Of a stretch of 48,353 nt of DNA, positions 27,604 to 39,569 are shown piece by piece. Each line of letters begins with the position of its first letter. Within the stretch, counting starts at the first letter, position 1. The stretch comes from Carnobacterium sp. (lineage in GTDB: Bacteria > Bacillota > Bacilli > Lactobacillales > Carnobacteriaceae). Below the pieces are notes generated by a model, which saw only the letters and a list, made by a program, of their open reading frames with translations, did not search any database and was not told the DNA's origin. Made by a program: the position numbers and the translations under genes. The DNA is taken from assembly GCA_020431645.1 (NCBI GenBank), contig JAGQHW010000004.1:1-48353 (forward strand). Reading direction: 5' to 3'.

Positions 27604-29574
27604 TTATGCTTCTTTTACTTTAAACTTAGCCATATAGTAGCCTAACGTCAAATGATAAATAGGATGCTTATAGTTTGTTTTCCTTTTTTTAAATTTCTCC
27701 GTATTCAATTGGTCTAGGTATTCAAAGAAAGAGAGATAGGTTTGTTTATCTAATTCTTTTACTTTAACTGAATACAATTGTGACTGAACAGAGTGTGAAG
27801 ATGTCAAAATACAAATAGGTAATGAGAGTCCAGTTTCAACTTCCATTGTCCATTCTTCCCCTACTTTTATTAAGTTTGATTGTTTGTCACTTATTTTAAT
27901 AATCGCTTTACCTGCATGTATCTTTGTAATACGGATTGGAATAGTAGTGTGTTTATATTTTAATACTGCTGAAGAACCACAAGAAACTAATTGATTCTTG
28001 TACCTTTTACGATCAATTGAAATATGAAGTGCTCCTATCAAACACAAAACATTGTAGGTTAACCAAAAAAATGGTACTGCCCAATAAACAATCATTTGGA
28101 CTGGATTAGCTATCATCTTTGTAACAATTATTCCTAAACTAGCTAAAGATAGACCTAAAAAGATCAATTGGACAAACATCATTTTCCAATGAAAAGTTGT
28201 TTTCTCAATAGTTTGACCCTTAGTTGTGACGGCGAAAACTTTTGTTTTCTGTCCAATTACTTCTTGAAAAACAGCCCATGCAATATGTGGGAAAATAGCT
28301 AGTTCACCTACACTTGCCCACATTGGTCTAAACTCTTTTCCTGCAACAGATGAGAAAACTAAGTTTGATAAAATATAAGAAGCTAACCATAGTGGTAAGA
28401 AAATAGAAGAAGGGCTTTCAACTAGTTGAATACCCAATAAAACGGAAAGAATAGGAAACATCATATATAAGAAATGATAAACCCCAAAGAACCAATAGTG
28501 AACACCGTCTACGTAAAGTAATTTTTGTATAAAACTTAAATGACTTAATTTTCTAGGGGAATATTTTTTAGCTACTTGTATATTTCCTTTAGCCCAACGT
28601 ACACGCTGTTTAATCAGTTCTTGGAATGTTTCTGGTGAAAGACCAGTAGCTAGTACTTTATTTAAAAATTCTGACTTCCATCCTTCATTTTGAATCAATA
28701 ATCCTGTTGCCATATCTTCTGTAATGACATCTGTTACAAAACCATTGACAGAATCTAATGCTGACCTTCTAAATACTGCATTACTTCCAACGTAAATAAC
28801 TGCATTAAACTTATTTTTAGCCGGTTGTAAAAAACGCATGAAAAAGTCTTGATCGTTTCGTACATTACTTTCAACATATAAGTTATGTTGAAAAACATCT
28901 GGATTATGAAAAGCTTGAGGCGTCTGAACAAATCCCATTTTTTCATCTTGGAATAGTGGCATAATTTCTTTGAGAAAATTAGATTTCATCATCATATCTG
29001 CATCCATCGTCACAACAAACTCACCAGTCGAATGCAGCAATCCGTAGTTTAAATTTCCTGCCTTAGCACCTTTATTGTCAGGTCTAGATAGATATTGAAT
29101 AGACCATTTTTCAGCAAGTTCTTTTATTTCTGATCGATTTCCATCATCACAAAGATAAATAACTCTTTTTTCTTCAGGATACTCAGCCAATTTAGCCGCT
29201 ACCACTGTTTTTTCGAGTAATTCTACCTCTTCGTTATATGTAGCGATAAATATATCTACGCTTGGAATAAAATCTGAAGAACATTTGACTACTTGAGCTG
29301 CTTTTTTTTCTTTTGAAAACAAAAGAATAAAAATAGCTGTTTGTGCGAAAGAAGATAACTCTATGAATACTAAAAGCGTTCCAAATAATGTTCCTTCACT
29401 AGTTGTAACCGGAATGGTATACGTTATTCTCCATAAAAGATAAAACACTTGGAAAATAGCATAAAAAATCATTATTCCTTTTCTATAAGCAGGAAATTTC
29501 AAAGCTAATGCCCATAATCCTACTCCCATAACTAATATGGATGTACACATCATCCATATAAACTCACTTGACAT
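27604..29574 (-). CDS. Cellulose-synthase-like (BcsA-type) family 2 glycosyltransferase
   Basis: A 656-residue membrane glycosyltransferase. Hydrophobic segments at about 5-25, 33-52 and 62-88 precede the cytoplasmic GT2 domain with DDG (143-145), DAD (191-193), TED (285-287) and QRVRW (323-327), the full processive-synthase set. More membrane segments follow (about 362-385, 390-410, 465-485, 490-518). Between them FAVTTKG (447-453) matches the FxVTxK gating loop of BcsA. The tail (about 520-625) has the position of a PilZ domain, but RxxxR is degenerate (RKRYK at 522-526) and no D/NxSxxG is seen. The product may be cellulose or another beta-glucan. No bcsB, bcsZ or other partner gene is adjacent. 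AAGGAAGG precedes the ATG. Confidence 0.9.
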   Translation of the reverse strand: MSSEFIWMMCTSILVMGVGLWALALKFPAYRKGIMIFYAIFQVFYLLWRITYTIPVTTSEGTLFGTLLVFIELSSFAQTAIFILLFSKEKKAAQVVKCSSDFIPSVDIFIATYNEEVELLEKTVVAAKLAEYPEEKRVIYLCDDGNRSEIKELAEKWSIQYLSRPDNKGAKAGNLNYGLLHSTGEFVVTMDADMMMKSNFLKEIMPLFQDEKMGFVQTPQAFHNPDVFQHNLYVESNVRNDQDFFMRFLQPAKNKFNAVIYVGSNAVFRRSALDSVNGFVTDVITEDMATGLLIQNEGWKSEFLNKVLATGLSPETFQELIKQRVRWAKGNIQVAKKYSPRKLSHLSFIQKLLYVDGVHYWFFGVYHFLYMMFPILSVLLGIQLVESPSSIFLPLWLASYILSNLVFSSVAGKEFRPMWASVGELAIFPHIAWAVFQEVIGQKTKVFAVTTKGQTIEKTTFHWKMMFVQLIFLGLSLASLGIIVTKMIANPVQMIVYWAVPFFWLTYNVLCLIGALHISIDRKRYKNQLVSCGSSAVLKYKHTTIPIRITKIHAGKAIIKISDKQSNLIKVGEEWTMEVETGLSLPICILTSSHSVQSQLYSVKVKELDKQTYLSFFEYLDQLNTEKFKKRKTNYKHPIYHLTLGYYMAKFKVKEA

Positions 29575-29710
29575 ACAATAGCCTTCCTTCTTTATAATAC
29601 TGTTTCTTTCTTAGGTTCTTGTTAGTCTACCACTAAAATTTAGAATAACCACCTTTTCTTCATTTTCTAACCGTTTTCAAGATACAGCAGGCTAAACTAA
29701 CTTATAAAGA

Positions 29711-29759
29711 TAAAAAACAAAAAACATAAACTCGTATTTTTAGGTACAAATCTATGTTT
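29711..29759 (-). terminator. Probable purR terminator
   Basis: On the minus strand AAACATA and TATGTTT form a seven-base stem with a long AT-rich loop, followed by TTTGTTTTTT. A TCGTATT/AATACGA pair in the same stretch offers an alternative fold. Confidence 0.5.
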
Positions 29760-29820
29760 CTACTAGTTAATTAGTTTTAGCAATACGAATTTTTTTCAGC
29801 TTAATGATTGCCTTATTCGT

Positions 29821-30642
29821 CTATTTTTTATCAAAGTAATTTCCAGGAGTCACATGAATTGTTTTATCCCTTATATCCACTTCATCTACACACAATAAAG
29901 ATGTATAATCCTCAATCATTCTATCGCCGTTAAAAGTTGATTCTGCGAATACTGTTACACCGACTAATTGTGCTTCAAATTCTTCAATCAGACTCTTCAT
30001 ACCATTAACAGTTCCGCCGCCTTTCATGAAGTCATCTACAATTAGGACGCGCGAACCTCTCTTCAAACTGCGCTTAGATAATTCCATTTTTTCTATTCTT
30101 TCAGAAGATCCTGATACATAATTAATACTAACCGTTGATCCTTCTGTAATCTTAGAATCACGTCTTACCATTACAAATGGAACATTTAAATAACTTGATA
30201 CTGCTTGGGCAATTGGTACACCTTTTGTTGCCACAGTCATAACTGCATCAATTGAATCATGGAGATACTGAGAAGCAATAATTTTACCAATCTGACGCAA
30301 TGTTTGCGGTTCTCCTAGTAAATCTGATAAATAAACATAGCCACCTGGTAATAATCGATTAGCCTCTGACAAACGTTCGCACATGTCTTCGACGAATTCT
30401 CTTGCCTCTTCTTTATCTATCTCAGGAATATAGCGTACGCCTCCTGCTGCTCCGGGCACTGTTTCTAACGTACCCGTACCCCGCTCTCTAAACGTTTTTT
30501 TAACGATTGATAAATCTTCACTGATAGAGGATTTAGCAGAATCATAGCGCTTTGCAAAATAAGTTAAAGAAACTAACTTATGTGGTTTTTCTAATAAATA
30601 ACGAGTCATATCAATTAATCGTTCACTTCTTTTTACTTTCAA
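29821..30642 (-). CDS. purR: Purine operon repressor PurR (PRTase-type)
   Basis: Represses purine synthesis genes; PRPP binding releases it from DNA. The 273-residue product has an N-terminal winged helix (1-75, with YDSAKSSISEDL at 33-44 and VPGAAGGVRY at 62-71) and a phosphoribosyltransferase-fold effector domain with the PRPP loop VLIVDDFMKGGGT (199-211). I choose a TTG start: GAGGTG lies 6 bases before it, and the resulting MKVKRSERLIDM aligns with the Bacillus N-terminus as I recall it. An upstream GTG overlaps the SD. A PurBox-like site lies upstream, suggesting autoregulation. In Bacillus it directly follows ispE; here adcCB intervene. Confidence 0.96.
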   Translation of the reverse strand: MKVKRSERLIDMTRYLLEKPHKLVSLTYFAKRYDSAKSSISEDLSIVKKTFRERGTGTLETVPGAAGGVRYIPEIDKEEAREFVEDMCERLSEANRLLPGGYVYLSDLLGEPQTLRQIGKIIASQYLHDSIDAVMTVATKGVPIAQAVSSYLNVPFVMVRRDSKITEGSTVSINYVSGSSERIEKMELSKRSLKRGSRVLIVDDFMKGGGTVNGMKSLIEEFEAQLVGVTVFAESTFNGDRMIEDYTSLLCVDEVDIRDKTIHVTPGNYFDKK

Positions 30643-30752
30643 CTCTTTCACCTCATCATAATGTACTTTTTAATTTTATTTTTTAAAATGGTTGTGTTCA
30701 TTATAATCATATTTAACGAAAAAAGGTAGTCATTTCTGTTGAAAAAGGTGAA

Positions 30753-30765
30753 ATTGTTCGTTTTT
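30753..30765 (-). promoter_or_regulatory. PurBox-like operator upstream of purR
   Basis: On the minus strand AAAAACGAACAAT matches the PurBox AWWWCCGAACWWT in 12 of 13 positions. A second, weaker inverted partner (with TTCG) lies about 28 bases downstream, further apart than usual. A TATAAT -10 follows. Confidence 0.45.
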
Positions 30766-30781
30766 TTTATTATTTTCTCAT

Positions 30782-30808
30782 AAAAAAAAAGCGAACTTTC
30801 GGATTCGC
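30782..30808 (-). terminator. adcB terminator
   Basis: On the minus strand GCGAA and TTCGC form a compact stem with an eight-base loop followed by nine T. It ends the adcCB unit 15 bases after the adcB stop and isolates purR transcription. Confidence 0.88.
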
Positions 30809-30823
30809 ATTTTTTCTATTTGA

Positions 30824-31657
30824 TTAAGTACGTTGATTTTTTTTATATTTTGATTGATTCACCAGTTTTTTCACAATCGTCGTAATGATAAAGATAACAA
30901 TAAAGACTAAAGTTATTGTCGCTCCTGGTGGTGTTCCAAATTGATAAGAAGCGGTTAAACCAGTGAACATACCTACTGAACCAACGATAATTCCTATCAA
31001 TATAACTAAGTTAAAGCTTTTACTTAATCTCATCGCTATCGCGGCAGGTAATATAATAATTGCCGAAACTAGTAACGCTCCAACAATGGGCATAATAACG
31101 GCTATCGTAACACCAGTAATCACATTAAAAACAATCGACATCAGCTTGACTGGTAAACCAGCTGTGTACGCTGTATCTTCGTCAAAAGTTAAAACATACA
31201 TTGGCTTACGAAAAACTAAAAATAATCCTACTACCAATAAGAAAAGAAAGAATAGTAACTGTACCTGAGCAAGATTAATCGTTACTATTGAACCAAATAA
31301 GTATTGTTGAATACTTGTATTTGTTCCACCCTCATTCAAACTCATCAAAACCAAGGCAATCGCCATTCCTGCTGACATCAAAATAGCTATAGAAATTTCT
31401 GAATAAGATTTATAAAGCATTCGGATATAATCTATCGATACAGCTGCTATGACGACAACAACTAGCGTCATCAATGTCGGATTAACATTTAACAACAAGC
31501 CTAAAGCAATACCTGCTAAAGAAATATGTGACAATGTATCTGCCATTAAAGATTGGCGTCTAAGAATTAAAAATAATCCTAGAATAGGAGCAATAACAGC
31601 TATCAAGAATGAAGCTTGGAAGGCTCTTTGCATGAATCCATAGAAAAACATCTCCAT
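30824..31657 (-). CDS. adcB: Zinc ABC transporter permease (AdcB/ZnuB)
   Basis: A 277-residue integral membrane permease of the ABC-3 metal family with about eight or nine membrane helices. The N-terminal [21 protein letters not shown] stretch (29-49) with its conserved D40, S43 and H44 marks metal permeases of this family. AAAGGAGG precedes the ATG, which lies inside the 3' end of adcC with a 55-base overlap, so the two are translated together. A terminator follows. No gene for the lipoprotein AdcA or AdcAII is adjacent, so the binding protein must be encoded elsewhere. Zinc is the likely substrate, supported by the Zur-like operator; manganese cannot be strictly excluded. Confidence 0.9.
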   Translation of the reverse strand: MEMFFYGFMQRAFQASFLIAVIAPILGLFLILRRQSLMADTLSHISLAGIALGLLLNVNPTLMTLVVVVIAAVSIDYIRMLYKSYSEISIAILMSAGMAIALVLMSLNEGGTNTSIQQYLFGSIVTINLAQVQLLFFLFLLVVGLFLVFRKPMYVLTFDEDTAYTAGLPVKLMSIVFNVITGVTIAVIMPIVGALLVSAIIILPAAIAMRLSKSFNLVILIGIIVGSVGMFTGLTASYQFGTPPGATITLVFIVIFIITTIVKKLVNQSKYKKNQRT

Positions 31658-32310
31658 GGTGAATCCTCCTTTCTAACAAGTTGGATATGACGATCTGCGT
31701 ATTGCTTAATATCTTCATGATCGTGAGTCACCATTAAAATTCCTTTACCATGAACTTTACTATTATGTTTTAGTAATTCATAAAATTCGCGACGTGAATC
31801 AAGATCCATCCCTGTTGTTGGTTCATCTAATACAAAAAGATCTGGATCTGTTGCAAAAATACGAGCTAATGAAATGCGTTGTTTTTGGCCTCCCGAAAGT
31901 TCGCCAATTTTTTTATTTCTCATTTCCCACATACCAACTGATTTCAATGCGCGTTCAACATGTTCTTTATCTTCTGCATCTAGCTTTTTAAACCATTTAT
32001 TCCTTTGGTAACGACCAGAACGCACTAATTCCAAAACCGTACTAGGAAATCCTGCATTAAACGAAGCTACTTGCTGAGGAATATATCCAATAGCTAACTT
32101 TTCATTTCTCTCATTTACTGGTGAGATAGTTGCTGTGCCTTTACTTGGTGTTAATAGGCCTAATATATTCCGAAGTAGAGTCGATTTGGCCGCACCATTT
32201 TCACCTGTTAGCATAACGAATTCGCCAGGATCGACTGTAAAACAAATATTTTCTAGGACTGGTTCCTCGTCATAATAAAAAGATAAATCTTTAACTTCAA
32301 TATAATGCAT
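31603..32310 (-). CDS. adcC: Zinc ABC transporter ATPase (AdcC/ZnuC)
   Basis: ATPase subunit that powers zinc import with AdcB. From the last of four consecutive ATG codons the product is 235 residues; the SD (AAAGG) is best spaced for the third or fourth. Walker A is GENGAAKST (36-44), with alanine where the family usually has the glycine before lysine. I recall the same substitution in streptococcal AdcC, so it is probably lineage-typical. Signature LSGGQ is at 138-142 and Walker B LFVLDEP at 158-164. The C-terminal DSPWRCF also matches streptococcal AdcC from memory. Its 3' end overlaps adcB by 55 bases. A Zur-like box lies 95 bases upstream of the start. Confidence 0.93.
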   Translation of the reverse strand: MHYIEVKDLSFYYDEEPVLENICFTVDPGEFVMLTGENGAAKSTLLRNILGLLTPSKGTATISPVNERNEKLAIGYIPQQVASFNAGFPSTVLELVRSGRYQRNKWFKKLDAEDKEHVERALKSVGMWEMRNKKIGELSGGQKQRISLARIFATDPDLFVLDEPTTGMDLDSRREFYELLKHNSKVHGKGILMVTHDHEDIKQYADRHIQLVRKEDSPWRCFSMDSCKEPSKLHS

Positions 32311-32404
32311 CATCATCATCCTTTCTTATTTTGAGTCCTACTGTAAAATTATATATCCATACACCCTCAGTAGCGACTTTTTTTATGATTTTTTATTGTT
32401 TCTC

Positions 32405-32425
32405 AAATCGTAATGATTACTCTTT
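32405..32425. promoter_or_regulatory. Zur-type operator upstream of adcCB
   Basis: Core TCGTAATGATTAC inside AAATCGTAATGATTACTCTTT follows the Bacillus Zur box (AAATCGTAATNATTACGATTT, from memory) closely: the left half is perfect and the right half differs at two or three places. The position is upstream of the adcC start; a TATAAT lies about 45 bases closer to the gene. Confidence 0.6.
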
Positions 32426-32511
32426 AGATTCACTTTAGTAGCTTATCACTACTCTTATTATTCGTCAAGAAAAATATCTTGAATGATACCTAACTAGTTG
32501 TTTCTATAAAT

Positions 32512-32549
32512 AACAAGGCTAGAACCACTTTTCTGGTTCCAGCCTCGTT
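32512..32549. terminator. ispE terminator hairpin
   Basis: Sixteen-base arms pair with two mismatches around a six-base loop. The stem is GC-rich at its centre (GGCT-GAACCA against TGGTTC-AGCC). The T tract on the minus side is modest (GTTATTTATAG). Confidence 0.75.
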
Positions 32550-32551
32550 TC

Positions 32552-33409
32552 TTATTTTAATGTTCTCACAAGATAAACTTCATTACAGAAACCTTTTAGA
32601 CCGTTATAAACTCTTTGCGCTCTCGAGTATTTACGACAAAGAGCGAAAATAGTTGGCCCACTGCCACTCATCAAAGCAGCATCTGCTCCAAAAGATATCA
32701 TTTTTTGTTTGATTTTTTCAATTGACGGTTGCCGAATAGTAGACGCTTCTTCCAACGAATTTCCTATTGAACTCGTCATTTTTAGATAATCCTGTTCTTG
32801 AATAGCCGTTATCATTGATTGGGTAGAAGGATGTCTAAGTGTCTCATAAGAGAGTGCGCTAAAGACTGTTCCTGTTGAAATACCTTTTTTAGGCTTAACT
32901 AAGACAACCCAACACTGAGGGATAGCTTCTAGGTGTTCTATCTTTTCGCCTCGTCCACTTACAAAGGCTGTTCTTCCATAAATACAATAAGGAACATCCG
33001 AACCTACCTCTGCACCCAATTCAGCTAAATCAACTAATGATAAATTTAAGTTCCATAATTTGTTTAAGCCTCTTAATGTTGCTGCTGCATCACTGCTTCC
33101 TCCGCCTAAACCCGCTGCGATTGGAATATTTTTTCTAATCATCATTTCTACACCTAGTTGAATATTAAATCTATCTTTTATTAATCTAGCTGCTTTATAT
33201 GCATGGTTTCTTTGATCTAAAGGTAAAAAACCATTATTAGATTGAATGATAATCGCATCTTTTTTTAGTGTTTTCAATGTTATATAGTCTGCTAAATCAA
33301 CAGAAGTCATAACCATCTCAAGTTCATGGTAACCATCTTCGCGCTTATGCAAAACATCTAACGTTAAATTGATTTTAGCGGGAGCTTTTTCTATTACTTC
33401 TATATTCAT
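32552..33409 (-). CDS. ispE: 4-diphosphocytidyl-2-C-methyl-D-erythritol kinase
   Basis: GHMP kinase that phosphorylates CDP-methylerythritol in the MEP isoprenoid pathway; in lactic acid bacteria without the rest of that pathway, ispE homologues are sometimes kept. The 285-residue protein has KAPAKINLTLDV (about 7-18), the GHMP ATP loop PIAAGLGGGSSDAAA (near 95-109), and the C-terminal MSGSGPTIFAL. The GLGGGSSD loop is intact, so kinase activity is likely. Two adjacent ATG codons follow AGGAGG; I use the second. It sits between veg and adcC, the Bacillus veg-(sspF)-ispE order. No other MEP-pathway gene is in the window. Confidence 0.93.
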   Translation of the reverse strand: MNIEVIEKAPAKINLTLDVLHKREDGYHELEMVMTSVDLADYITLKTLKKDAIIIQSNNGFLPLDQRNHAYKAARLIKDRFNIQLGVEMMIRKNIPIAAGLGGGSSDAAATLRGLNKLWNLNLSLVDLAELGAEVGSDVPYCIYGRTAFVSGRGEKIEHLEAIPQCWVVLVKPKKGISTGTVFSALSYETLRHPSTQSMITAIQEQDYLKMTSSIGNSLEEASTIRQPSIEKIKQKMISFGADAALMSGSGPTIFALCRKYSRAQRVYNGLKGFCNEVYLVRTLK

Positions 33410-33529
33410 CATCTGCCTCCTTTCATTTTTAAAAAAGTCTTTTGTCTGTTAAACATACTAGCTTAAAAAAAAGGATTTGCAAATAAAGAACAAATAATTT
33501 TAACGGAATTATCAGAAATGTTTTTTTGT

Positions 33530-33560
33530 AAAAAAAAAACGAGCTTATGTTTCAGCTCGT
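33530..33560 (-). terminator. veg terminator
   Basis: On the minus strand ACGAGCT and AGCTCGT form a perfect stem with an eight-base loop and at least nine T. It overlaps nothing and lies just after the veg stop. Confidence 0.93.
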
Positions 33561-33570
33561 GGTCTTACGA

Positions 33571-33828
33571 TTAAGCATATTGTAGACTTTCTTCATCTAG
33601 AAATTGAATTTCCACCGATTGGGTCAAAACATCTGTATAACTATAAGAGACACGTTCAAAAGCATTTTCATCTTGATCTAATTCCACAACAAAAACAGAA
33701 GGATACGTTTCAGTCAAAATACCTTTACGCTCTGTCTTTTTTTTACGACCTACTTGTGCGGTCAACATAATTTTTTTACCTAATTTGAGATCTAGTTTCT
33801 CTTTGATACTGGATAATGTAATTGGCAT
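33571..33828 (-). CDS. veg: Veg family protein
   Basis: Small protein of 85 residues from MPITLSSIK, with the characteristic [20 protein letters not shown] core (about 17-36) and an acidic second half. The fold is a small SH3-like beta barrel. In Bacillus Veg stimulates biofilm matrix genes through an unresolved mechanism. GAGAGGTG lies before this ATG; the open frame extends 13 codons upstream into the promoter, so those residues are not coding. Two consensus promoters in tandem precede it, consistent with the very strong expression of veg in Bacillus. It stands between rsmA and ispE as in that genome. Confidence 0.95.
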   Translation of the reverse strand: MPITLSSIKEKLDLKLGKKIMLTAQVGRKKKTERKGILTETYPSVFVVELDQDENAFERVSYSYTDVLTQSVEIQFLDEESLQYA

Positions 33829-33855
33829 CAGTTTCACCTCTCTCATCTGGTGAGC

Positions 33856-33884
33856 AGTATACCACACTTAGACGAATTTTACAA
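33856..33884 (-). promoter_or_regulatory. Proximal veg promoter
   Basis: Minus strand TTGTAA (plus 33879-33884), 17 bases, TGG-TATACT (-10 at plus 33856-33861). Confidence 0.8.
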
Positions 33885-33912
33885 GTATAACATATGAGAA
33901 AGAAGGAATCAA
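33884..33912 (-). promoter_or_regulatory. Distal veg promoter
   Basis: Minus strand TTGATT (plus 33907-33912), 17 bases, TGT-TATACT (-10 at plus 33884-33889). Its -10 abuts the -35 of the proximal promoter, so the two can hardly be occupied at the same time. Confidence 0.7.
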
Positions 33913-33934
33913 CTATTTTATCTCTAATAAAACA

Positions 33935-33972
33935 ACTACCAAAAATTCTCTCTATTAAAGAGTTTTGGTAGT
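33935..33972. terminator. rsmA terminator
   Basis: ACTACCAAAA and TTTTGGTAGT arms with an inner CTCT/AGAG pairing. On the minus strand it is followed by TGTTTTATT, on the plus strand by TTTTTC. Confidence 0.85.
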
Positions 33973-33993
33973 TTTTCTTATTGTTTTCTAATT

Positions 33994-35421
<1,428 letters not shown>

Positions 35422-35434
<13 letters not shown>

Positions 35435-36210
35435 TCGTCTAACCTAAACAATCTGTTGGCATTATTCATTGTTTGAACAGCTACTTCTTCATAAGAACAG
35501 CTTCTTAACTCAGCAACTTTTTCTGCTACATACTTAACGTATGCTGGTTCATTTCGCTTACCTCTGTAAGGAACAGGAGCTAAATAAGGAGCATCTGTTT
35601 CAATTAGCAATTTATCAAAAGGAACAACTTTTGCTACATCTTTAGGCTCTTGTGCATTTTTAAACGTCACTACGCCACTTAAAGAGATATGCATACCTAA
35701 GTCCAAAAAACGCTCCATCCATTGCGTATCGCCACTAAAACTATGCATGATACCTCCAATATCTTCAACGTGTTCTTCTTTTAGAATCTGATACGTATCT
35801 TCTATTGCATCACGCATGTGAATGCTGACGGGCAAGTTTAATTCTTTCGATAGTTGAAGTTGCCTTCTAAAAACATCTTGTTGTTTTTGTTTAGGAGAAG
35901 TATCCCAGTGATAATCTAAGCCCATTTCACCCATAGCCACTACTTTAGGCAATTGTAATTGCTGGTAAAGTTGTTCTTCAATTTTTTCAGTATATAAATA
36001 GCTTTCAGTTGGATGCCAACCGATAATACTAAAAACTTCTGGGTATTTCTTGCTTAAAGCTAGTGTTTTTTCAATCGTTAATAAATCAAAACCAACTACT
36101 GCCATACGAGAAACATCGTGTTCTTTTGCACGTTGAAGCGTTTCTGGAATTTCTTCATCAAATTCTTCTGCGTTTAAATGGGTATGTGTATCGAATAACA
36201 TAAGCGCCAT
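35422..36210 (-). CDS. tatD: TatD family metal-dependent DNase
   Basis: A 262-residue TIM-barrel hydrolase. Metal ligands are recognisable: H9 and H11 in DTHTHLN, glutamate in [11 protein letters not shown], histidines in IHMRDA and HSFSG, and aspartate in [10 protein letters not shown]. Members have 3'-5' exonuclease activity on DNA and may act in repair or RNA quality control. The ATG (MALMLFD) has GAAAGG upstream; a second ATG three codons later is possible. It begins 82 bases after metG, separated by a hairpin, and overlaps rnmV. Confidence 0.95.
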
Positions 36211-36245
36211 TCATTCCTTTCTGTATTTATCCTTTTTCTAATTCA

Positions 36246-36276
36246 ATACCCTGCCAAAGATTCTTCAGCAGGGTAT
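36246..36276. terminator. Hairpin between metG and tatD
   Basis: ATACCCTGC and GCAGGGTAT form a perfect nine-base stem with a 13-base loop. There is no T tract on the minus strand, so it may attenuate transcription or stabilise mRNA ends rather than terminate. Confidence 0.5.
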
Positions 36277-36292
36277 CCCTTTATTTAAACCG

Positions 36293-38682
<2,390 letters not shown>

Positions 38683-39522
38683 ATGATTACAATAGGTTTA
38701 ACCGGTTGGAGCGACCACGAATTATTGATGACAAATAAAGCTCGCAAATTAGAGGGATACACTTCTCATTTCCCTTTTGTTGAGTTGGATACGAGCTTTT
38801 ATGCTATTCCATCTGAAAAAAACATTTTAAGTTGGCTTGATAAAACACCTAAAAATTTTCAGTTTATTCCTAAAGCCTTTCAAGCAATGACCCAGCACAA
38901 AGAATGGATCGATTTCTTTCCCTCTCAACAGGCTATGTTTCAAACTTATCTTGTAGCTTTTGGGCCTATGATAGAAGCTAATAAGATAAAAGCTTTTTTA
39001 TTTCAATTCCCACCATTCTTTCACTACACGAAAGAGCACTTAGTAGATTTAAAAAATATCCGAACTTGGATGGGTGATTTACCAATAGCGATTGAATTTC
39101 GCCACTCTAGTTGGTTTACGAAAGAGAATAGCCCCCTTACACTGGCTTTTCTAGCAGAATATCACTTTATTCATGCCGTTATTGATCAACCTCAAACTCC
39201 TGGAAATAGTATTCCAATGGTCGAAGCAGTGACCAACAATAAATTGTCACTTTTGCGACTGCACGGTCGCAATTACGAAGGATGGCTAAATTCAAGTGGG
39301 CCAAACTGGCGTGAAAAAAGAACCTTACATGATTATAGTGAAGAAGAATTGACTCTTTTCATTCCAATTATTCGATCACTAGAGACTAGTTCCGAGGAAG
39401 TTATCATTATTTTCAACAACAATTCAGGCGGCCATGCGGCCCGTAACGCAAAACACTTACAAAAATTATTGCAGTTAACTTTTGATGAATTAGGACCACA
39501 GCAACTCAGTTTATTTGACTAA
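38683..39522 (+). CDS. DUF72 (YecE/YunF) family TIM-barrel protein
   Basis: A 279-residue protein with the DUF72 pattern: TIGLTGWSDHELL at the start, then VELDTSFYAIPSEKNILSW (33-51), FLFQFPPFF, IAIEFRHSSW and the C-terminal FNNNSGGHAARNA with its conserved asparagines. The fold is a TIM barrel related to UV-endonuclease-like enzymes, but no activity is established for the family. GAGG lies at normal distance before the ATG. It is divergent from metG and ends in a perfect terminator shared with the convergent oxidoreductase gene. Confidence 0.92.
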   Translation: MITIGLTGWSDHELLMTNKARKLEGYTSHFPFVELDTSFYAIPSEKNILSWLDKTPKNFQFIPKAFQAMTQHKEWIDFFPSQQAMFQTYLVAFGPMIEANKIKAFLFQFPPFFHYTKEHLVDLKNIRTWMGDLPIAIEFRHSSWFTKENSPLTLAFLAEYHFIHAVIDQPQTPGNSIPMVEAVTNNKLSLLRLHGRNYEGWLNSSGPNWREKRTLHDYSEEELTLFIPIIRSLETSSEEVIIIFNNNSGGHAARNAKHLQKLLQLTFDELGPQQLSLFD

Positions 39523-39524
39523 AA

Positions 39525-39569
39525 GAGGCCAAGCTGCAATCGTGATGATTGCAGCTTGGCCCCTTTTTT
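39525..39569. terminator. Bidirectional terminator
   Basis: Perfect 15-base arms (39527-39541 and 39547-39561) with a five-base loop, flanked by AAAAGA on the left and CTTTTTT on the right. It serves the convergent DUF72 and luciferase-like genes and overlaps the 3' end of the latter. Confidence 0.94.
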
